From Trypanosoma brucei gambiense DAL972 (Eukaryota; Euglenozoa; Kinetoplastea; Trypanosomatida; Trypanosomatidae), in assembly GCF_000210295.1 (NCBI RefSeq), contig NC_026740.1:372001-436000 (forward strand): DNA of 64,000 bases, written 5' to 3'. This document shows positions 56,125 through 64,000 of the stretch, piece after piece (position 1 is the first letter of the stretch; every line of letters starts with the position of its first letter). A program made the position numbers and the translations under genes. The notes beneath the pieces are model-generated. The model worked only from the letters and a program-made list of their open reading frames with translations, searched no databases and had not been told where the DNA came from.

Positions 56125-57170
56125 TTAGACGAATGCTTGCGAAGGGGGTGCCTTTTCACGAACATCCGTTTCCCGCAGCATTTGGGGTCCTAGTTCGCCA
56201 GTGATATAGTAAATATGTCCTCTTAATACGCCTTCCTCACGCAATGGACAATATACACCACCGCCCCGCTTCGCACAAAAACGGTTTTCTGCTTTCCGAG
56301 GTCTTTTCGTCATTCACAGCATTTCTCGTGAACGGCGTCCACTTCAACGTGACGGTGCGGTTCCCTGCCCCCTCTTGTCGTGGGAAGCCGGAAGCAGCCC
56401 GCATTTTCCACGTGAAAAACAACAGCATTGCGTGTGAGCCCCCAATGCCGTCATACGGCACAGGGAGGCAGCTGCATCATGGCGCGGTACCGTTCCCTGT
56501 CGGTTCCACGTCACACTCCATCATGTTATTGCCCGGCCGTTGTGGAAATTGGTTTTTTTTTCACCCACAACTCCAAACTGGAGAAGGCCCCCCAACCTCG
56601 TCCTTCAGAATCATTTCCTCGGCCTCTAAAATAAGCACTTCCTCCTTAGCCCCCTCACAGCGGTACATTACATCAGGCAACTCAACAGTTATTGGAGGTC
56701 CAACTGCAACTTGTTGAGGACGCTTTTGCTCTCATAAAGTTGCTGCTTCCACGTTATATTATTTTCACAAAAGTTCTCAGAACCGCATCGGCAGCAATAC
56801 CCCCACACACACTACGTCAGTAAAAGCTGACCCGCCAGCACCCTTACAAACTTCGCCACAATTTTCCTGCTAAATAATGGTCCTCTTTCAAGTTTCTTCG
56901 CATCTGGGCGAGAGTTTCTCGGACAAACTGCCACAAACTACAAGGGATGTTTCCATCCTACTGCTGATGACGTATGGCAAAAAACCTTTGTCACAAGTAC
57001 CGTATACCTCCGCCCAACTTTATTTCGCCTTCTCTCCTTTAGCACTGTCACAGTAAGTGTCCTCTTCAGAAAGGAATTGGACAAAACTCATTACACGCAA
57101 TTCAAGCATACAAAATAATCAGACACAACCTTATTGATGGTACTGGCACTCCCCATCAATACCTTCCCCC
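56125..57170 (-). pseudogene. Decayed, frame-broken coding sequence, family unknown
   Basis: Translated by hand on the minus strand, this stretch gives several coding-looking segments in different frames in consistent order: VYGTCDKGFLPYVISSRM (around 56980), ENNITWKQQLYESKSVLN (around 56740), ITVELPDVMYRCEGAKEE (around 56670), AGNRTVTLKWTPFTRNAV (around 56350) and RGHIYYITGELGPQMLRE (around 56200), ending in a stop at about 56125. Cys residues and N-glycosylation sequons (NIT, NRT) suggest a secreted or surface protein. Frameshifts and stops separate the parts. I do not recognise the family. It might also be a degenerate retroelement or chance; the confidence is modest. Confidence 0.35.
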
Positions 57171-57871
57171 TTTCCATGACTAACGAGAGGCCCTTCCCCC
57201 ACACCACCAACTACACCTTATCAATCCACAATACAAATCATACGTTGAACAGAAACTAAAACATTAAATACTAAATATAAATACATGGGGGAGTGATGTA
57301 AACTATAAGAGGGGTTATGCACGTCAAGAAAGTTTCATTAGAATACAATAATAGTTTTGAATTTTATTAAACAACTTAAAGCTTAACCACATGTGTGGAA
57401 ACAACAATCACTTCACTATAGCATTTGTAGATTAGTGATTGTTACTGAAATAAATGAAAAAAAACAAATGAAGTAAATACGGCAAGCACTGCATCCCATA
57501 TTCTGTATTCATCACTGTGTGCTGACGCGTTTGAGTAGCTTTGCCCATTGACAGAAAAAAAAATAATAAATAAATGAAATCTCTTCTTGCATCTTGTACA
57601 AGTGTATTTCAACAAAACAAAGACGTAAAAGAAATTTTATGCTTAATATATTTACTCATTTATTTGAAGGAAAGGTACAATAGCCAAAAAATTATAAAGG
57701 TGCATGTGAGTTATACTTCATTGTCAGATAAAGTTAACTTCACAACCCTCCTGAAACACAAAAGGAAAATTAAAAGAATTGCAATGAAGAAACAGAAGGA
57801 ATACAATATGTTTTTTCCAACCTCTAACATGTTATATGTAAAAGTGACGAAATGGTCTTCACAATAGGATG
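57171..57871. other. AT-rich flank downstream of RHS gene
   Basis: From 57229 the sequence is duplicated at 62953. AT-rich, probably the 3'UTR of the minus-strand RHS gene. A 97-codon plus-strand frame (57574-57867) is kept identical in both copies, but this is expected from their recent duplication and is not taken as a gene. Confidence 0.55.
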
Positions 57872-58276
57872 CTACTCATGACCTCTTTTCCGTGTGAATG
57901 CTGGTGCATCTCGATATTTTCTCTCTTCATGATACGCTATTATAAGCTCTTTCTGTATCTTGTTATCAAATGTTATTTGATACTGGTCAATACCATCCCA
58001 AAATACTTGTGTTTCCTCAGTTTGTTGCTCAGCATCAGCGGTGTTGTTGTTCACACATCGTTGCCGCGTCTTAATCACACCACCATAAATAGCATTAACA
58101 TATATCATCTCCCATGCCATGTTACGAGAAAAGGTATCCCAATCGGAAAAATACTTTGCAATGTTTGTCATAAATTCCTGTAACTCTGAAACACTTGCTT
58201 CTTTCCTGTAATTATCTGTTATTTGAATAAGCACAATAGTCTTTGAGGCAACTCCCAGTTGTGGAAAACCATCCCG
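57229..58276 (-). repeat. RHS 3' region duplicate, copy 1 (part)
   Basis: Matches 62953-64000 at an offset of 5,724 bases with only about ten differences noticed. The true repeat continues beyond the window in copy 2. Confidence 0.9.
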
Positions 58277-59944
58277 CATATCCGCAACCCTTCTAGAGCA
58301 ATCTTCCACAAAGAAAAAGCCATCCACAAAAAGCTTACTCTCCTCCAATGACCTGTAGAGCACCTTGTATTTACAGTTTCCAATTGCATTCTGTCCAGTT
58401 TTTGGTAAGAACTTTTGTTCAAAAATTTGAAACTGTTGTGGGGTCAAATCTTTCAGGATGCTACGCTTGTCTTCCGTCTCTCCGAGTCTTCGGAGGTAGT
58501 TCAAATGTTTTGTGACCACACAAAAGACTCTAGGAAAGAGAAGTGAAACCAAAGCCCTTGTTTTAAGCGAGTAGGCTCCGACCTTACCGTATCTCATCAT
58601 GAATTCATGGGATGACATACTTTCCGCAACATCTGCAAACAGCGTACAGAGTATCATATTCCCAATGGCAACTGATAGAGGTCTACAGTGGTATGATTCG
58701 AGGTTTCCATATCTGCTCCTCTCCCGTACAATCTTTATTAACGATTCTGTGAAATCATTACCTTTCCATTCAAAATATTTTCCCATCATCATATCATAGC
58801 CATCTCGTCTATTACAACTGAGACTGCTTAGATACCTTATTACCGCCGCCTCACGACAGCCAGCTCCATTACTGAAAACATAACGAGGCAGCGGCCCCAC
58901 AAAGTCAACACGTCTCTCCACCAACCTCCACTCATCCTCTAGTTCTTCCTTAACCTTCGCACGAGCATTTTCATCGAGAGTCGTATAGTTGGGAAATAGG
59001 GACAGTTTGTTCCAAGCCACAAACGCCTTAATGTCACGTACGTCATCGCAGTTTAAAATTATCCTTGTTTGTTCCAGGTTCTTCATCCAGTACTTGTAGC
59101 GAACTCCATCTGGGGGTGCGAGGACAGTCACACCCCAAACATTTCTTGGGATCTCATAAGGCAGAGTCTCCTTAGGACTATTAATATCAAAAATAATATG
59201 CCCTCTTTTTTTCAAACGCATTTCTTCAATAACATTAGTGACGTCTTCTCTCTCGTACAATACAACCCTCCCTTCCTCATTCCCCTTCTTGTTGTATATA
59301 AGGTAAGCGTCCACATCCGTGAAATACACAACGACATCAAGCATTCCTTCATGGAAGTGAAGTAGGGAATGAAGTAAAAATGATCCAACTCCACATGATT
59401 TTCCAATACCAGATATACCAATGACAATGTGTGTTGGTGGTGTGCTCTCTGTCTTTTGCACCCACCATGCATTTAATTTTCGTTGTATTATATACCACAC
59501 ACGCATCATTTCACGACGGACGTAAATATGACCTCCATTTCCCCCATATAAACTAATGAGAGAACATTGAAATCCGCATGATGGGTTACATATCTTTGAT
59601 GTAAGGACAAAGATCTCCAGGCCAGTGGGTCTCTCCTCAAGTTCCGCATCAACTTCACAATGTTCAGGAGTTATATCCACTTCTTCTTCCGTCCATATGT
59701 GTTGTGGTCTTCCAAAGAATACCTTCATACCGAGTGGCTCTTGATTATAACCTGACATCACATAACTCCACTTCGCATAATACAGAGACTCATATAACTC
59801 CTCTTCACGAGATTTCCTTTTTCCAGTTACCGATGGATTCTGCATCTGCCGTCCACCTTGTTCCTGCACTTCACCTTGTGCACGATTAAACCGTTCGTTA
59901 AACACATTCTGAGTATTTCTCATATTGCCGTTGTTTTGAATCAT
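57872..59944 (-). CDS. Retrotransposon hot spot (RHS) protein
   Basis: 690-residue RHS family protein on the minus strand. The Walker A motif GISGIGKS is at residues 176-183 (THIVIGISGIGKSCGVGSFLL), followed by the typical VVVYFTDVDAYLIYNKKG and HIIFDINSPKE segments and a Cys/Phe-rich middle. The N-terminal 45 residues are polar (Gln/Asn). RHS genes are a large T. brucei family, mostly nuclear, named because ingi/RIME retroelements insert into them; several have been tied to transcription or mRNA export. No retroelement is inserted in this copy and the frame is complete, so it may be functional. The subfamily (RHS1-7) was not determined. Codon use is more AT-rich than in the upstream genes, as its surroundings are. 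Confidence 0.9.
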   Translation of the reverse strand: MIQNNGNMRNTQNVFNERFNRAQGEVQEQGGRQMQNPSVTGKRKSREEELYESLYYAKWSYVMSGYNQEPLGMKVFFGRPQHIWTEEEVDITPEHCEVDAELEERPTGLEIFVLTSKICNPSCGFQCSLISLYGGNGGHIYVRREMMRVWYIIQRKLNAWWVQKTESTPPTHIVIGISGIGKSCGVGSFLLHSLLHFHEGMLDVVVYFTDVDAYLIYNKKGNEEGRVVLYEREDVTNVIEEMRLKKRGHIIFDINSPKETLPYEIPRNVWGVTVLAPPDGVRYKYWMKNLEQTRIILNCDDVRDIKAFVAWNKLSLFPNYTTLDENARAKVKEELEDEWRLVERRVDFVGPLPRYVFSNGAGCREAAVIRYLSSLSCNRRDGYDMMMGKYFEWKGNDFTESLIKIVRERSRYGNLESYHCRPLSVAIGNMILCTLFADVAESMSSHEFMMRYGKVGAYSLKTRALVSLLFPRVFCVVTKHLNYLRRLGETEDKRSILKDLTPQQFQIFEQKFLPKTGQNAIGNCKYKVLYRSLEESKLFVDGFFFVEDCSRRVADMRDGFPQLGVASKTIVLIQITDNYRKEASVSELQEFMTNIAKYFSDWDTFSRNMAWEMIYVNAIYGGVIKTRQRCVNNNTADAEQQTEETQVFWDGIDQYQITFDNKIQKELIIAYHEERKYRDAPAFTRKRGHE

Positions 59945-60004
59945 TCCTATCTCAAAATAATAACTTTAAATAGGTAATATTGCGTTACTTTCTGAACATA
60001 TATG

Positions 60005-60035
<31 letters not shown>

Positions 60036-60762
60036 TAAATCAAATAGTAAAATGAATGGAATGATGTGTACACACTATCAAGCAACATATATATACAGTT
60101 CATGAATATCATAAACTAACAGAACAAATTATAACCCCTCCTTACAGTTAAACCCCTTAACAACCCCTTGCATATATTGAATAGTGATGTTCAATCAATT
60201 AAATATTCTGTATGAAAGCATGAGTAATAAGATTTTTAGATATGAGAGATAACAAACACGAAATCCTAAGTGAAGAATACTACTATTTCATATAATATAA
60301 TATGTATGCATATAGTATAATATGTCATACTTTTTGAAATAATAAACAATAGTATTAATAATGAGATAAACAGAATTTACAATAATAGATTATACATTGC
60401 ACACGTAATAATGAGGACAACGTATGTCACAAAGGTTCTTAATTATAACATCGAAAGAACATTAACTCAAAGCATCAGCATATATTGCACATACAAACTG
60501 TTATTCATTATAACATCTTGGCTCCATTTCACAGCATAGACGACAATGTTTGAGTGTAAACCGTAACATACAAAACCTAACACAAATATCTTCTGTACTG
60601 TCAAATATTGGGATGGTATCTCATCTCATTATTAAACACTTTCAAACATTATCTTGTTGTCTCCTTGTTTGAGGAACTCTCATCTGTGACACTAAGGAAT
60701 ATGTGAAGGATTACTAAGATCATTTATTTTTTTATTTCCTAGTTGCATTTGCGCATTGTTCA
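59945..60762. other. AT-rich non-coding spacer, RHS upstream side
   Basis: Includes a (TG)n run at about 60003-60034 and many short TATA blocks. No reading frame is supported. As upstream of a minus-strand gene it should hold its splice-acceptor and leader, but no clear T-tract on the minus strand was identified. Confidence 0.55.
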
Positions 60763-60887
60763 NNNNNNNNNNNNNNNNNNNNNNNNNNNNNNNNNNNNNN
60801 NNNNNNNNNNNNNNNNNNNNNNNNNNNNNNNNNNNNNNNNNNNNNNNNNNNNNNNNNNNNNNTCCTAGTTGCATTTGCAATTGTTCA
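60737..60887. repeat. Short tandem repeat spanning an assembly gap
   Basis: TCCTAGTTGCATTTGC...ATTGTTCA occurs just before the gap (60737-60762) and again just after it (60863-60887), one base shorter. The gap therefore probably hides more copies of a roughly 26-bp unit. Confidence 0.7.
60763..60862. other. Assembly gap (100 N)
   Basis: Exactly 100 N, placeholder gap of unknown true length. Confidence 0.98.
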
Positions 60888-62625
60888 CATATTCTTTCAG
60901 TACACGCAAAAAAATTGAAAGTTTAAGGAAAATTGAATTATGAGAATAAGGAAACAAAGGATAAATTTTCTGTGAACAATAAAATATTATATAATATCTC
61001 AAATCTTCTGCAGTGATTCACCACATGTGGAAAATATATGCAATAGTTACATAACACTGACAACACTGAATAAAGGAATATATTCAATATACTCAATATA
61101 GTCAATATATTTAATGCAAATATTACATGGAATATAAGAAGTGTAAGGAATCAAAGGAATATAAAAAATAAAATGTAATGGAGAATGATGGAAACTTAAG
61201 ATACATCTATGTGAGCATAGCGTTGTGTGAGTAGAAATCATGTGCATATTTTATCTTAATCTTTCCCTGTATTGTACTCACTCACTCGTAAAATTTAATC
61301 ATGGAAATAAAGTTTAGGGAATAGTAAAGTTGTTCTTCCACTCGCATCAAGACACAAATACATGCTTTCTGTCATTGGAAATCATGTGTCTTTACTAAAT
61401 TGTAGTATCCAATAATGAAAAAGAAGTACTCTATTACTATATCACTCATCATTTCCTACATCCCTAAATATATCGCATATTGTCACTATACATATTCTTT
61501 TTCTTTTTCATATACCATACAACAATCATATATTATTTACTTCCTTTCTTTAAACTGATGTTGTAATGTTCCTTTTGGAAGATACAAATAAATAATTGTA
61601 CAAATATTAACACAAGAGTAATGATAGAAGAAAAGAATTACCTTAAGGAAACTACATGGAACTTCCATTATATAAGATACTACACTTCATATAAGGGGGA
61701 AATACGTAACAGTGGTTGTATCTTTTATTTGTCCTCAGTGTATCGGCAATCCTTCAGTAGACACTGCTTTGCAACTGATTTCTTTTATGGATTAAGTTAG
61801 TCAGCAGTGTTGAGACAGGTTCCCCCGCATGAGGAGTGAAGGGACAAAACAATATTCCTACCTTCTAACCTATTGAACAAGAATGTCTCAAACAATATCA
61901 TTTGTCCCTATTTATTTCTGCAGATGCAAATGCTATTGATGGGTGAGATACATCTAAACAGCAACGGATATAACTATACTCATACAGTGTTTCTTTGATT
62001 TCTTCTCGTCACCACAGTTGTGTTGGGTTACAAATATATACACAGCACTCCTCTTTGTGGCTATAAGTCTCTTTAATATTTGAATGAAATCCTGCTTATC
62101 GCTACTGCAATATTTCACACTCTGTGAGGGACACTGATATTTGCTTCTTTCGTCCATTTCATATTTTGATAGTTATGTAAATATCTTATGTGCAATCCAT
62201 CTCCTTTCCAAAATAAATAAAAAGAAAGATAAAAGCATAAGCAATTATCGACATAAAAACTGGAATGAGTCTCTCGGTTACACGTCGCACGCTTCTAACA
62301 TATAGACACGCTGCATGTAACCTATTTTTGTTGTTTCATGCATGTGTCAGTATGATAAAATGAAAATAGTCTCATGTTTCTCCTTGTGCTTTTGTATTGC
62401 ATAAACTACTGGACTCGTCATCTCTTCCACCTATTCATCACACAGGAGTTATTCACTTGCTTTACATGTAGCATATAGTAAAAATACAAAATATCAAATT
62501 ATTAAATTAATACTTCACTATAAGCAATAAAGCTTACTTGATTTTGTTTATTTCATTTATATCTGAGTTGAATTACATATGTTAATGAAATTATTCCACT
62601 ACTCAAAGATACAAGCACTTTATTG

Positions 62626-62656
<31 letters not shown>

Positions 62657-63607
62657 ATGGTTTTGAGACACACCACATATCAGTTCTTCAACATTACATA
62701 TGTGTAAATCCATATTTACAAAAGGTACAGCTTTTGAATATCTGCATAATTATTTGAAGTATTATTATCTAATGAAGTGAACAGTAGATGTCACTAAAAT
62801 GCAAATAGTAATAATCCTCTGAAAGGCATAAATACTGTTTCACACAATACTCTAAAGTAATGCAGCGCTATGCCATGAATACTTCCACAGAAGATACAAC
62901 AACTAATGTGCGATAGTTAGTCATAATGATGCCTTCCATGTGATGAACTCTGCAATACAAATCATACGTTGAACAGAAACTAAAACATTAAATACTAAAT
63001 ATAAATACATGGGGGAGTGATGTAAACTATAAGAGGGTTTATGTACGTCAAGAAAGTTTCATTAGAATACAATAATAGTTTTGAATTTTATTAGACAACT
63101 TAAAGCTTAACCACATGTGTGGAAACAACAATCACTTCACTATAGCATTTGTAGATTAGTGATTGTTACTGAAATAAATGAAAAAAAGCAAATGAAGTAA
63201 ATACGGCAAGCACTGCATCCCATATTCTGTATTCATCACTGTGTGCTGACGCGTTTGAGTAGCTTTGCCCATTGACAGAAAAAAAAATAATAAATAAATG
63301 AAATCTCTTCTTGCATCTTGTACAAGTGTATTTCAACAAAACAAAGACGTAAAAGAAATTTTATGCTTAATATATTTACTCATTTATTTGAAGGAAAGGT
63401 ACAATAGCCAAAAAATTATAAAGGTGCATGTGAGTTATACTTCATTGTCAGATAAAGTTAACTTCACAACCCTCCTGAAACACAAAAGGAAAATTAAAAG
63501 AATTGCAATGAAGAAACAGAAGGAATACAATATGTTTTTTCCAACCTCTAACATGTTATATGTAAAAGTGACGAAATGGTCTTCACAATAGGATGCTACT
63601 CATGACC
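60888..63607. other. AT-rich non-coding spacer between RHS copies
   Basis: About 2.7 kb with no supported gene on either strand. Has a TATA/(GA)n microsatellite at about 62626-62655. From 62953 it is the duplicated 3' flank of RHS. Composition is clearly more AT-rich than the first 55 kb. Confidence 0.6.
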
Positions 63608-64000
63608 TCATTTCCGTGTGAATGCTGGTGCATCTCGATATTTTCTCTCTTCATGATACGCTATTATAAGCTCTTTCTGTATCTTGTTATCAAATGTTAT
63701 TTGATACTGGTCAATACCATCCCAAAATACTTGTGTTTCCTCAGTTTGTTGCTCAGCATCAGCGGTGTTGTTGTTCACACATCGTTGCCGCGTCTTAATC
63801 ACACCACCATAAATAGCATTAACATATATCATCTCCCATGCCATGTTACGAGAAAAGGTATCCCAATCGGAAAAATACCTTGCAATGTTTGTCATAAATT
63901 CCTGTAACTCTGAAACACTTGCTTCTTTCCTGTAATTATCTGTTATTTGAATAAGCACAATAGTCTTTGAGGCAACTCCCAGTTGTGGAAAACCATCCCT
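62953..64000 (-). repeat. RHS 3' region duplicate, copy 2 (cut by window edge)
   Basis: Partner of 57229-58276. The left boundary follows CTCTG with no similarity further left. Confidence 0.9.
63608..64000 (-). CDS. Retrotransposon hot spot (RHS) protein, C-terminal part, second copy
   Basis: The reading frame is open to the window end, so only the last 130 or so codons are seen. It matches the C-terminus of the RHS gene at 57872-59944, with few changes (for example Lys to Arg before YFSDW). A single change turns an AGA codon into TGA, ending the protein after AFTRK, four residues earlier than copy 1 (RGHE missing). This small truncation need not harm function. Whether the gene is complete upstream cannot be judged. 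Confidence 0.8.
   Translation of the reverse strand, partial: RDGFPQLGVASKTIVLIQITDNYRKEASVSELQEFMTNIARYFSDWDTFSRNMAWEMIYVNAIYGGVIKTRQRCVNNNTADAEQQTEETQVFWDGIDQYQITFDNKIQKELIIAYHEERKYRDAPAFTRK

Noticed and set aside
56244..56717. 157-codon plus-strand ATG frame
   Set aside because: Lies opposite the coding-looking minus-strand fragments; His/Pro/Ser-rich shadow without motifs.
57574..57867. 97-codon plus-strand frame identical in both RHS copies
   Set aside because: Antisense/3'UTR position, AT-rich composition, and identity is expected from the duplication itself.
59945..63607. Possible CRISPR, insertion sequence or origin in the AT-rich spacer
   Set aside because: No regular spaced repeats, transposase frame or terminal repeats seen; eukaryotic context makes CRISPR implausible.

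Overview
The window looks like nuclear DNA of an African trypanosome (Trypanosoma brucei group). No introns are visible. Seventeen different protein genes and several duplicates all point the same way for 55 kb. Genes are separated by pyrimidine-rich tracts followed by AG, the signature of spliced-leader trans-splicing, and by TA, CA and ATT microsatellites. Kinetoplastid-specific genes are present (EIF4E6-type cap-binding protein, SIR2rp1-type sirtuin, an APRT pair in which one copy ends in a glycosomal SRL signal, and retrotransposon hot spot (RHS) genes). From memory, this gene order fits T. brucei chromosome 7; I could not check that.

Layout: 0.5-21.4 kb is a dense single-copy array: CFIm25 (mRNA 3' processing), a myristoylation-candidate protein, a mitochondrial double GTPase of the EngA/Der family, two large unknowns, EIF4E6, an LDAH-type lipid-droplet hydrolase, SIR2rp1, a Fam20C-like secretory-pathway kinase, Pelota and an Nfu Fe-S protein. 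22.4-24.1 kb holds two almost identical RPL7 genes. 25.2-33.6 kb holds a coiled-coil protein, MCM-BP, two divergent APRT genes and a rhomboid-fold protein that lacks both catalytic residues. 33.7-44.6 kb is a four-gene segment of about 5.6 kb present twice in tandem, with a third boundary fragment; in the second copy one gene is interrupted by a 100-N assembly gap plus 455 bp of unrelated sequence. 44.7-55.2 kb holds a nuclear-looking protein with a PIP-box-like C-terminus, a small CDK-family kinase, the glycine cleavage P-protein, a leucine-rich repeat protein and a GDA1/CD39 nucleotidase.

At about 55.2-57.9 kb the coding strand switches: the plus-strand unit ends and minus-strand RHS genes begin. 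Between them I see decayed, frame-broken coding sequence on the minus strand. The last 7 kb are AT-rich, contain one full RHS gene, a second gap inside a short tandem repeat, and the start of a second RHS copy whose final codons are cut by a premature stop.

The genes do not form an operon in the bacterial sense. They are probably one polycistronic unit cut up by trans-splicing, so neighbours need not share a function. Loose themes are RNA and translation (CFIm25, EIF4E6, Pelota, RPL7), chromatin and telomeric silencing (SIR2rp1, MCM-BP), mitochondrial metabolism (EngA, Nfu, GcvP, pseudo-rhomboid) and purine salvage (two APRTs). Start codons were placed at ATG; several longer reading frames begin only at GTG or TTG and were trimmed.
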